Part shown: positions 1 to 9,413 of the stretch, piece after piece
Numbering within the stretch: position 1 is the first letter of the stretch
Layout: each line of letters begins with the position of its first letter
Assembly: GCF_022605725.1 (NCBI RefSeq)
Contig: NC_065551.1
Coordinates: 24,862,001 to 24,926,000 of the forward strand
From: Anthonomus grandis grandis
Taxonomy: Eukaryota > Arthropoda > Insecta > Coleoptera > Curculionidae
Direction: 5' to 3'
DNA: 64,000 nucleotides
Made by a program: the position numbers and the translations under genes
Notes under the pieces: generated by a model
The model's database searches: none
What the model was told of the DNA's origin: nothing
The model's input: only the letters and a program-made list of their open reading frames with translations

Positions 1-42
1 ATACAGTGTGACCCATTTGTTTTCGGGTCACCCTAATAAAAA

Positions 43-265
43 GTTTATTTTTGGTGCGATTTTGCTCGGGTTTCTTTTAAATGTTAGGTCCAGAAAAACT
101 GTATCATTACATCAAAAAAAATTCTGCCATGCAAATTCCAAGGCATACTAATGTCAGTTTTTAAGGGCCAAATTTTAAGAAATCATGCTAGGTATTTTTC
201 TAGCAAAAAATTGTGCACACCACTGGATTCGGCATCGCCCAAAATGGCCTTATACCAAATTTCAC
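43..265 (+). repeat. Left terminal inverted repeat of the mariner element
   Basis: It starts gtttatttttggtgcga and ends ccaaatttcac. Its reverse complement recurs at 1522-1745 with scattered substitutions and a few one-base indels. Such a long TIR is unusual for Tc1/mariner, where tens of bases is typical, although long-TIR families are known. Confidence 0.85.
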
Positions 266-452
266 TAAAAATATTAAATATTAACAATTTTATGATAAAA
301 AAAAAAATGCGCTTTACTTCTAAATTGTCTCTAAAAATTATTGAAACATTAAACTCTATTGTGTCTAAAAATTATTGAAATATTGAATTGTCACATTTGA
401 CATCTAACTGTCGAAAGTAGTAATAGAACGTGTTTAGATAGTATTAGTAATC

Positions 453-1463
453 ATGGAAAATTTAAATTTAAGAGAAAAAATTGAAATTGTTCGTCTTGTT
501 GGTGGTAACACGCGTTCGATGAGAGAAGCTGCCAGAGAATTTAATATTAGGCATCCTGATAGACCAGTAAGTCTAAGTACTGTGCAACGTATTAATAAAA
601 TTTTCAATGAAACAGGATGTGTTTCGAAATATCTACTTAAAAATAGATATAATGGACAGCGTGGGCTCAGAAGAAATGAAAATTACATTTTGGAATATTT
701 TAACGGCTATCCTCGAAGTAGTGTCAGAACGGCTAGTTTGGTCCTTAACATCCCCAGAGGAAGTATAAGAAGATGTTTGCAAAAAAATAACATAAAAGCA
801 TTTAAGCCAAAATTTTTGCACACCTTAGAGGATGGTGACCAAGCAAGAAGATTAGAGTTTTGCTATTGGCTTCAGGGAAAATATTTAAACAACAGAAACT
901 TTCTAGATGAAATCCTTTTTAGCGATGAAGCCACTTTTACCACAAATGGCGTAGTCTCCAGTCAAAATTGCCGCCACTGGTCCGTGCAGAATCCAGAATT
1001 TATAATAAATGCAAGGAGACAGTATTCGCAAAAAATTAACGTTTGGTGTGGAATACTAAGCGACAAAATTATTGGCCCTTTTTTCTTTAATGGTAATTTG
1101 AATACAATTGAATTTTTGAATTTTGTTGAGAATGAATTTTCGAACGCATTAGAAGATTTACCCTTAAGATATCACCTTAATTTGAAGTTTCAATTAGATG
1201 GTTGTCCTATCCATATTGCTCGTTTAGTAAGAGACTGGTTAAATCAACATTTTGAAAACTGTTGGATAGGACGAAACAGTCCTTTCGTTGAGTGGCCACC
1301 GAGATCCCCTGACTTAACGCCATTCGATTTTTTTCTCTGGTGCTTACTTAAAGAAAAAGTGTACAAATCAAGACCTCAAAATTTAGAAGATCTACAAGTC
1401 AGAATAATCCAGGTTTGTTCAGAAATTACTCCAGAGCAAGGCTGTAAAATTATTTTAAAATAA
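453..1463 (+). CDS. Tc1/mariner superfamily transposase (DD42D spacing), open reading frame
   Basis: This 336-residue reading frame would cut and paste the element through a DDE/D catalytic domain. Residues 1-60 look like the DUF4817-type helix-turn-helix (REAAREFNIRHPDRP, then a VQRINKIFNETG stretch). A second DNA-binding segment follows to about 120. Catalytic candidates are D158 in FSDEATF, D249 in QLDGCPIHIA and D292 in SPDLTPFDFFLW, leaving 42 residues between the last two; related insect elements usually have 41, and here one residue seems inserted before the WPPRSPDL block. The WCGILSD and GPFFFNG motifs are also present. The C-terminus is short: it ends about 25 residues after the point where relatives continue to an NGAHFE-like tail, so it may be truncated. 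The ATG at 453 is the first in frame and precedes the HTH. No stops or frameshifts occur. Activity is not established. Confidence 0.85.
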   Translation: MENLNLREKIEIVRLVGGNTRSMREAAREFNIRHPDRPVSLSTVQRINKIFNETGCVSKYLLKNRYNGQRGLRRNENYILEYFNGYPRSSVRTASLVLNIPRGSIRRCLQKNNIKAFKPKFLHTLEDGDQARRLEFCYWLQGKYLNNRNFLDEILFSDEATFTTNGVVSSQNCRHWSVQNPEFIINARRQYSQKINVWCGILSDKIIGPFFFNGNLNTIEFLNFVENEFSNALEDLPLRYHLNLKFQLDGCPIHIARLVRDWLNQHFENCWIGRNSPFVEWPPRSPDLTPFDFFLWCLLKEKVYKSRPQNLEDLQVRIIQVCSEITPEQGCKIILK

Positions 1464-1521
1464 ATGCATAATTTCCCTTTTTATTTTTTGTTATAAAATT
1501 GTTATTACTTAATATTTTTTG

Positions 1522-1745
1522 GTGAAATTTGGTATAAGGTCGTTTTGGGGGATGCCAAATCCAGTGGTGTCCACAATTTTTTGCTAAAAAAATGCCTAGC
1601 ATGGTTTCTAAGAATTTGGCCCTTAAAAACTGACATTAGTAGGCCTTGGAATTTGCATGGCAGAATTTTTTTTTGTTATAATGATGCAGTTTTTCTGGAC
1701 CTAACATTAAAAAAAAACCCGAGCAAAGTCGCACCAAAAATAAAC
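1522..1745 (-). repeat. Right terminal inverted repeat of the mariner element
   Basis: This is the reverse complement of 43-265. It ends abruptly at gcaccaaaaataaac, after which the sequence is a TA-rich microsatellite (about 1746-1775) rather than the outer 39 bases found at the left end. Confidence 0.85.
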
Positions 1746-2201
1746 GTAATATATAATGTATATATATATATACAAAAATGTATCTGAAAAAAACATACCA
1801 ATTTAGATATACAGCGGGTCGTCTAATTTTATATTTAAAAAAGTTCTGTTAATCACCTCTTCACCACCAGCAAACCTCATTTGAATATATCAAATGGGAA
1901 CCAACCCTTACCGTGTAATACATCATTATATGTAAGCAGCAATAAAATGTCTATTTAACAGTGTTAAAAAAATTAAATGTGTGGATGTACCAGCAAATAG
2001 TGAGCTAAAATGTCTGGTAATAATGAATATTTTATCGACGTCATACTTTGGTATGTCAAATAGCTATTCCTTAGTGTGATACATCATTTTAAGGGGCATA
2101 TAATCTATTATCCAACGGTGATATAAAAAATCTTAGACTTACAAACAGTGAGGGTGTAAAAAGGTGTTTAAAGAATAAACAATTTAATCAATTCACAGAA
2201 T

Positions 2202-2720
2202 TTATTTTATTAAATTCTCAAAATGTGCTCCGTTATTGGCGAGACAATAACAAAGTCTGTTTTGAAATACCTCACGAACATTGACAAGTATTTGTCCGCT
2301 AATAACATTCGCAAGTAATTCGATCCTTTACATTACTAATATTTTCAGATTTCAATTCTGATGAAACTGCTCATTAATCCACTCTCGAACTGTCAAAGCG
2401 TAGTGCGGAAGAGCTCCATTTTGTTGCAAATACAAATAATTTTTCTTTAGTATCCCAATACTATTTTCTTCCAGTTGGTTTCGCAAAGATTTGACGATTT
2501 AAGGATATATTGTATTTTCAAGGAGATTGAAATTAATTTGCCTAGTTAAATTTCGAAAAAAAAATGGCCCGATTGTTGAACTTTACCATAAATTCCTGCC
2601 CATAAATTAACTTTATTTTAAATTGTTTCCAATTGAAAATAATGTTTGATCCTATGATGCAAGCGTTTGACCTAACAAAAATGGACCGATTAATTCCCAG
2701 ATATTTCACTATTCGCTGGT
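2202..2720 (-). pseudogene. Degraded Tc1/mariner transposase with internal deletion
   Basis: On the minus strand one frame gives KVNLWAGIYGKV, then a GHFFF strand, then YLQQNGALPHYALTVREWI around 2430-2360, matching the second catalytic block of DUF4817/DDE_3 transposases; the catalytic D is replaced by N. The frame resumes as RIELLANVI and ends VFQNRLCYCLANNGAHFENL before a stop at 2202-2204, a well-preserved family C-terminus. The block expected between them (WPPRSPDL...DFFLW, carrying the third catalytic residue) is absent, a loss of about 40 codons. Stops interrupt it near 2506 and 2365. Upstream of 2620 the match fades. It is related to, but not a copy of, the element at 453-1463. Confidence 0.75.
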
Positions 2721-2940
2721 ATGTGACATTTTAATGACAGTAAGAGACACTGTTTGTTTGCGAGCTTGTGATTCTGTTGACAATTTTTCTATCCTCCTTC
2801 ATGGCCAGCAGAAAAATGACCACAAGACGAAATAAATGATTTTTCTGCTTCGTCTCTTATTTCAACTTACTACTTACATACTCTTTTTCTATTTCATAGG
2901 TGCCTAATAAAGTTTCAAATCAAAATTCTTCATCCATCTA

Positions 2941-3040
2941 AAGCGAAGCGGCAGAGCGACCTTTAACTCCGCACGTCGACAAGCATCGAGCAGCGGCATC
3001 GAGTCACCGCCACGCCGCTTCGCTCGTGGTTCACCCTGAT
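2941..3040. repeat. GC-rich segment with 11-bp inverted repeat
   Basis: A GC-rich block sits in AT-rich DNA. It holds agcgaagcggc near 2942 and its reverse complement gccgcttcgct near 3014, about 60 bases apart, and ends in ttcaccctg, which in reverse reads CAGGGTGAA, a common outer end of insect Tc1/mariner elements. It may be the 5' terminus of the element carrying the 2202-2720 transposase remnant, which points the right way; that link is inference. Confidence 0.4.
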
Positions 3041-3594
3041 TTTACTTTTGCTTTCTACATCAAGAAGTCGGGCGTGGTCGCCAGCTGCCTACGCAATAAT
3101 ACGAGTAGTTACGCTTTTTTTTATTTCGTCTAAAAGATATTGCGGTTCTGCTACTATTTCAGCAGGCTGTGAAGGCTGAATATCGTTTTGCAACTAGTGC
3201 GCAACGGTGAAAAAAACACCCCGTATAGAAAGTCTATAAGTGTATTACTATCGAGGTGTAGTAAAGCTGTCATGGACGTATTAGAAGTCACTCCTTTTTC
3301 TTTTCCTTACCTGATGAACTATCTATATTCTATTCGTCACTTTAAAACGAAAAGGCTGTATACGCGGCAAGAGAGTTTGATGGTTTACAAGACTCAGAAT
3401 CGTACATCTCTTCATGAGTATCGCTCTCACATATGGAGCTCTACACTTTAACACACTTTGAAGCTGCTTGATTTCATTCAGGATTCAGAGATAACTGGAA
3501 GCTTGAACAGTTTGCGCATAAAATAATGGTGGTGAACCTAAGTAATTATTTTAAAATGATATCAACTAATTTAGCAACATGCTGAAAGTCACTC
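3041..3594. other. No recognisable feature
   Basis: Mixed-composition sequence with an 87-codon open frame at 3188-3451 (+). Its translation resembles nothing I know and the frame is bounded by ordinary AT-rich DNA, so I do not call it a gene. Confidence 0.4.
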
Positions 3595-3817
3595 TTGCCT
3601 AGTCAGTGTCTGTACTTTGTTTGTACTGTTTGTTGGTACTTTTGTGGTTATTATAGTTTTTTAGTTTTAGATGTGTGTAATTTGGTTTTTTTTTATAATA
3701 TTTTTACTCTTTTAAATAAGTTAATTAGGATTATCACTTTCTTTCTTCTGACTTGTCTTATCCTATTGTATATACAGTATCAAATGACCAAATAAATCAG
3801 TAATCAGTAATCAGTAA
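3595..3817 (+). repeat. Possible LINE 3' end with short tandem tail
   Basis: A T-rich stretch (tgtttgttggtacttttgtgg and onward) ends in three copies of the 7-mer atcagta at 3796-3817. Many non-LTR retrotransposons end in a short tandem tail of this kind behind a T-rich 3' UTR. No coding part is present, so it would be a heavily 5'-truncated copy. Confidence 0.35.
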
Positions 3818-5299
3818 CTTTGTTTTATGGATACCATGGTAGTAAATGCTCTTCTGAACTGTCACATATTATTCCACCTACAGGTATTACTACAGGCAGA
3901 TGCAAATAATGAATATCAAATGCACTGCTGACGCTTAAAACGTCGCTATATTGGGATTTTTTTTTATAGAGAAGTGGAATCAATAAGCACGTCTTTCTTG
4001 AGCATTATAATTTGCAGAACTTTAATAAAAATATCTCCAGACACATTCGTAGCAGTGATGCTACTCGGATACTTGAGTACTGTAGGGTTTTTTATGCCAG
4101 TGTATTTCGTACAAAAAAAATACTATTAGGGTTCTTTTGGGCTTTACAATCTATTGATAATAATTCATTATGTGTTTCTATATTTTACTCTGTTATCTAT
4201 GTTTTTTTTTTATATTTATATCCTTTCGCTCACACTAAATATGAAAAATAAAAATATTGCCAATATTTTCTTTACTATTACAATCTTAGAACTTTCATTT
4301 GAAAAACATATTTTTGATTAACGTGTTTTGCTCTGAATTTATAAACAGGAAGAACTAAATAAAAAATAATACAAAAAAATGACCAATTCGCAGCTCCTAT
4401 TTAAAAGCCATTAGGATCTGTTGAAATATTAATGTTTTACTAATGACAAGCACGGGCCTAAGATTAATTACCCTAAATGATCTCTAATTGTAGCGTACAA
4501 CCGAAAATCGGAGTCTATAATTTTACACACTTCAGTTCGTTTATAGTCACAATCGCCCGTATAAATCGGATAAGACATAAATAACTATATTTTACTTTTA
4601 CTAAGTGAATTTGGTAATTGGTCAATGTAAATGAACTCAGCTAGTACGACACGTAACGTGACGTCTTACGATGAATTGTGGTACACATTTGTCTGTGACA
4701 CGAAACGGTATACCGGCAAAATATTGTAACGTAATTCGGGAACATTTTCTTTTCTGGAACATACTTAAGGAATATTTTTTTATTTCAGAAATACACTTTT
4801 TATTGACATCGTTAAAACTTTAACTTAACTGGTGTTGATTGTCGCTTAATTGTCAAAGGTAATTCTAATCTGTTACTTTCTAGGTAAAGTTTATCGTATA
4901 CATATCCCAGTTAGTTTTATTAGGGTTTGTCATAATTTTCAAATAGGCTTCAAAAATGTGAATAAATCTTTAGACCATTTTATCAGACTAAGGTTGTAGG
5001 AGAGTTGTGCGGATTTTACTGATTCCCAGTAACTCGCAGACTTGTTGGAATACTTGTTACTCCAAGTTTCTTCCTCGGTATAAATATATCTCCCTGGGTA
5101 CAGCACTTGAACTATTGTGGTTGCTTTTTAGATTGAAATGAGATAAACCACTTACTAAAGTAGTTCAGAGCCACAAAAATTTGTCACAAATATCTTTTTA
5201 TTTTTACTTTTAAAATTTTTTGAGTTCATAAATAACTTCACTTTATAAATAAGGCCAAATACTTTGACATCACACAAAACCTGAATTAAATTACCTGTA
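3818..5299. other. AT-rich stretch without recognised genes
   Basis: No domain was recognised in any frame. A slightly GC-richer patch at about 4640-4750 contains cacgtaacgtgacgtc and could be an old LTR or a regulatory element; nothing in the sequence decides. Confidence 0.4.
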
Positions 5300-7090
5300 T
5301 TCCACTCTTTAGAACTGCTAAGGCCAATATAATGACAAACTGTCAAACAATCTCTGCATGTTACTCAAATTCCTTTTTAACACAATGTTGACAAGGTTAA
5401 TTGTAAGTTTTTTTAGATCAAGCATCTGCGTTTTTGTAATACTCGCCTTTCCTATGTTCTAGTGTAAAGAAATACTCTTGTAGTCGTTGAAGAAAGCTAT
5501 TTGTTCTTCAGGGTTTTTGAAGAGAAACAGCCATTTTAGAGAAACATAACGTCAGCCCTAAGGGTAAATCGTTGACAATAGCTTTTACTGCTACCAAAAG
5601 CTCTCATCTAGTCACACAATAATACCATTTTTGATTTAGTAGTATTTTACTTGCTCTCCATCTTCACATTTTTGTAAATGAACATTTCCAATTCCAACAT
5701 TGTTTGCAAATACAAAATAACAGTTTATCCAGGCATCGAATACATTAAAATTGGAGATGTGAATAATGTTCCTTTTTGCCCTTTTAATGATTCTTCACAC
5801 TCTGCTATATCATTTATAATATCATTTGGTCCTCTGTGAGCTTATGAAGAAGTTTTGCAGTTCAGCGAAACTTCTTACAAATCTGCTGTGATATGTACAA
5901 AAGCATGAAACCTTCTGAACTCTTGTTTAACATCAAGTCTTAGCCAATTTTCAATTGTCTTTACTTTATCTGAATGACTCTTGATCCCAATTTCTAATAT
6001 TACATAGCCGAGATATCAATGAAATAATAATAATAAAGCATTTTTGTGCACTTAGTTTTAGTTTAATATCTCGGACCTCAACAAGTAAATACCTCTTGAA
6101 TGTTCTTTAAAGAATCTTCAAAGGTTTTTCCTGCTATGATGACGATATACAGAAAAACCAAGCATAATTTCTAAGTCATTCCAGGTAACACACTTTCCAT
6201 AAGTCTTTTAAAGTTGGCTAAAGTATTACAGAGTCCAAAGTATATACCAAAATCCTGTTTCAGTGTGACTTTAAAAATGCGGCCTTTTCCTTATCTTCTG
6301 CATACATTATTTCTTACCAGTATCTTCCGATTGACCATTAAAAATAATACTAAACCTGATAGCTTGTCTAGGATGTCGTCAATTCTAAGTAGAAGTACTC
6401 TCTTTCTTGATGATGTCATTCAATAGTCTACACAAAATTTGATAGATCTTTTATTTCTCTTTTTTTATCTGGAGATGTCCAGGGGCTCTGAGATGGTTCT
6501 ATTATTCCTTGTATCCTTATTTTTTAAAGGAAACCTCTGTTAAGCTATCTAAGTCCTTCGAAGTACTTGTTCTAGCAATATCTCCAGTGTTAATTCGATG
6601 CTATACAAAATCAGCACTTTTCAAGTCATTTATCATGTAAGAAAAACACATCTTGATTTTGCGCAAAAAGACGTTTTAGAATTTACTACTCTGGTTAAAT
6701 TGGATTCTTCCAAAAGGTCAGGTAAACATACTGGAAAAGATCTGCTTAAATGACGTCAAAGCGTACGCAAATGTTCTTTCCTTGTTTTACATGTTAGTCA
6801 TATCCTTTCAAGTTTATTATTTGAACCATAATAGTTAAGTAAATGTCTTCTTAGTAGGTAACATCATTGCTGGAATAATTCTTTGACCATATACTTAACA
6901 GTTTTCCGTGAGCTTAATCAAAATAGCTTTTCCCTCTTTTACTCGAGTTCTGGCATTAACCATCACCTTTTAATTAGTTGATATGGTAATATCCTAAGAT
7001 AACTTAACGACTCGGGTATTTACAATATCTTCATGTAGATGGTGCATAAGGATCTCTTCAGGTTTCGTCATCAATATGCGTTTATGCAAC
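5300..7090 (-). pseudogene. Ty3/Gypsy retrotransposon pol fragment, multiply broken
   Basis: Reading the minus strand from 7090 downward, pieces of a Gypsy polyprotein appear in the right order but in shifting frames. HRINTGDI (about 6600-6577) is the linker before reverse transcriptase. GIIEPSQSPWTSP (6508-6470) opens the RT domain. An EDKEKAAF piece lies near 6290, followed by degraded palm and connection sequence with YLGYVILE near 6000 and DKVKTIENW near 5960. The RNase H region follows, ending with HRKGEYYKNADA (about 5455-5420), then a cysteine/histidine patch (PCQHCVKKEFE) to about 5330. RT active-site residues are not preserved and stops are frequent. No integrase, gag or flanking LTRs could be assigned, so the ends are approximate. 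It is an ancient, inactive relic, described here only as fragments. Confidence 0.8.
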
Positions 7091-8984
7091 TAAATTGATG
7101 AGTTAGAAGAGTGAATTAAAAAAGAAAAGAACAAAATGGACTATGTAGTTGTAAAATTTACTACAATATTATTCAACCTACATAATCTTTCTATTTTAGG
7201 TTAAATTTGTGAAAAATATTAGGGGGAAATAATGGGAAAGATTTTACTTTAGGAATTTGTAACAGTTTATTCAGAAACTCCTTAGCAGAAGTAAGGGTTC
7301 ATGGCTTGAGAGGTAAAATTATGCGGTGGAACATTTAGAAATTATAAATTTGGCATAGGATAAGTGCAAAAAATATTTTTCCCGATTAAAAATTTGTCAT
7401 CGTAATTGTTTTTAACACAAGGAGATCAGTTTTTATAACTTCTATTATTACCATTTACATAATTCTAATTTTTCCTATTCATTTTTCTTACCAATTAATG
7501 GATTTTGAGGAATACTTCCATTTGTTGAGTATAGTCACATGGTCTTAAATAGAGTTCATTGGATAGCCATTAATTTAATAGAAATAAAAAGAAAAGAGAA
7601 CACAAGAGAAGATGACGTCAAAAAGTATATATAGATTGATCAAGAAGAAGATTACAGAAAAGCAAGGTTGATTAATTGCCAAAATAAAATAAAAGGTAAG
7701 CAGACTTGAGAGATAAGGAGACTTAGCCAATATTTATGTAGCAGTTTCAAAGTTATTCATAGAAAGAGATGTGAGAGATTGTCTATAGGATCTTGTATAA
7801 GAATTTTGAATCTTTAGAAGAAAGAGAGTTACTTCTGACAGAAATTAGGATGCTTTAAATTCAGCACTTTAAAATATGCTTTATCTAGAGTTTTAAAATA
7901 TATTTTACCAGTTAAATATTTATGATTCCTAAGTGAAACATGAAGGAATAAAAGGAAAAAACGTTCCTTGTTGCTTGGCTCATCATCAATAAAAAATATC
8001 ACTGGATTAGGTATTCTAAAGATAACTTGTTTCAGGTAATGTTTCCTTTAGTCATCTAAGTTATTCTGCATGTCAATGCTTTTATGTTAGAATTTTGCAC
8101 CAACGCTATTTTCTTTGTCAATCAATTTCTTGTTGAATAGGTAAAACTTAATATTACTAAATCTGATTTTTAAATTATCTTCGGTTTTCTCTTCCTAGTG
8201 TTATTTGCATATAGATGCTCATTTTCTATCCAAAGATTTTTGCATAAGCCCGGCAATTTTTTTCTAGATTAGTGCGATTTTTCAATATTATATTTACTCC
8301 TACGCCTGCAACAAGACTACTATATCTATCACCAAGATTATCTTATAGAACTATGTAAAGCAGATACTGCTTGTGATTTTGTTCACCAAACTGATAGATC
8401 TCAGATGTTAATAATTGGCAGTGTACCATAGTAGCGTAGCATTTTATATATTTATGACCTCATTTATATTTTATGAAAGTCTAAATTAATTTGTCGTAAC
8501 CCTTTCTCTAGAATCAACTACGCTTAATTAGTGATTTCAAAATTAATTATTACAATAAACAAAACTTACTGCGCATCCATTTACATCTTATTAACTTGCA
8601 TAAATAAATAAGTAATGAGTTTAAAGATGTGATTTTAATGCGACCGATGATACAAAATTTATTTAATTATACATAATTAAGCCTTTAATATTGCAATACC
8701 AAGTATGATGTGATATGTTGAGTGCTTATTTACAATATACGTGGGAACTAGCTGGGCAAGTGTTTTAATATTCTTGTAAACTACTTAAGAAATTGTATTT
8801 CTAGAATAAAAAAAGGAAAACTTTAATATTGGCTTTTAAAATAATTACAAATACTTTTTACTATATCACAAAAATATGTTCTTCTGCCATATCTACCATC
8901 ATTAATTAAATTTCTATATGAAAGCCATAATAGGTAAAGCATCTTCCTGAACCTATAGAGGTATACGAAAAATGCGAAAAACAT
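7091..8984. other. AT-rich stretch without recognised genes
   Basis: This lies on the 5' side of the minus-strand Gypsy pol relic, where gag would be expected. Short open runs occur on the minus strand around 7990-8300, but no zinc knuckle, protease or other motif is readable. It may be gag or LTR decayed beyond recognition by eye. Confidence 0.35.
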
Positions 8985-9399
8985 ACGTTATAGTAGCTAC
9001 AACATCTGCTGGCTTGTACGAGCTTGATACTCACTTATTTGCTACGTCAAGGGTTACCAAGAGGTTACCGTTGATCGTCTGCTTCCTATAGCCATGGTGG
9101 CTAACGCCCATATGTACTACGGATCCCGCGTGAGTTACTGCATATTACAGCACCGATTTTTTACGCTGGTCAGCGTGAAAAGCTCCCGCTGCTCGGTAAG
9201 GCAACCACTCCTACCTACCGACGACTACAGAAACCGATTGCCTCAGGTAACTTGAAGAATTGCGAATGTGTTTTGAGTCGGCTTAAGACACAAGAGGGTT
9301 AACGTATGAGTAGTTATTCTAATTATATATTTATGTTTTTGTTATTTAATATATATTTTCTTGGTTCACATATCTTCTTTCTCATAAATGTAGGAAATT
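8985..9399 (+). mobile_element. LTR-like segment of an LTR retrotransposon (5' LTR)
   Basis: About 415 bp, clearly GC-richer in its first two thirds than its surroundings, directly precede a primer-binding site. It begins near tagtagctacaacatctgct and ends near taggaaat. Its AT-rich last third includes aattatatatttatg, a possible promoter. The exact start is uncertain because no second LTR copy was found in the window, and no gag or pol follows on the plus strand. It therefore looks like a 5' LTR left behind after loss of the rest. It faces opposite to the Gypsy pol relic at 5300-7090, so they are probably different insertions. Confidence 0.5.
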
Positions 9400-9413
9400 T
9401 GGCGCCCAACGTG
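9400..9413 (+). other. Retrotransposon primer-binding site (tRNA-Lys type)
   Basis: TGGCGCCCAACGTG is complementary to the 3' end of animal tRNA-Lys(CUU), whose acceptor end reads CACGTTGGGCG plus CCA. After one extra T the match continues with GGG. Position and match identify the start of minus-strand DNA synthesis in an LTR element. Confidence 0.7.

Larger units (their letters stand above)
4..1745 (+). mobile_element. Tc1/mariner-type DNA transposon with very long inverted repeats
   Basis: A single transposase gene is flanked by inverted repeats of about 220 bp (43-265 and 1522-1745) that match at roughly nine positions in ten. The left side continues outward to a probable terminus at base 4, where CAGTGTGACCC follows a TA dinucleotide (2-3); TA is the usual target of this superfamily. 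Just inside is a small hairpin, gtgaccc/gggtcac. The right repeat stops at 1745 and runs into a TATATA microsatellite, so its outermost 40 or so bases appear lost. The outer boundary is inferred; the paired repeats are seen directly. Confidence 0.8.

Noticed and set aside
1545..1787. 80-codon frame next to the mariner transposase
   Set aside because: It lies within the right inverted repeat and is mirrored by a frame in the left repeat (151-378); neither resembles a protein.
1811..3038. A single mariner element bounded by tacagcgggtcg (left) and ttcaccctg (right)
   Set aside because: Both ends look terminus-like but they do not match each other as inverted repeats, so the boundary pairing is unsupported.
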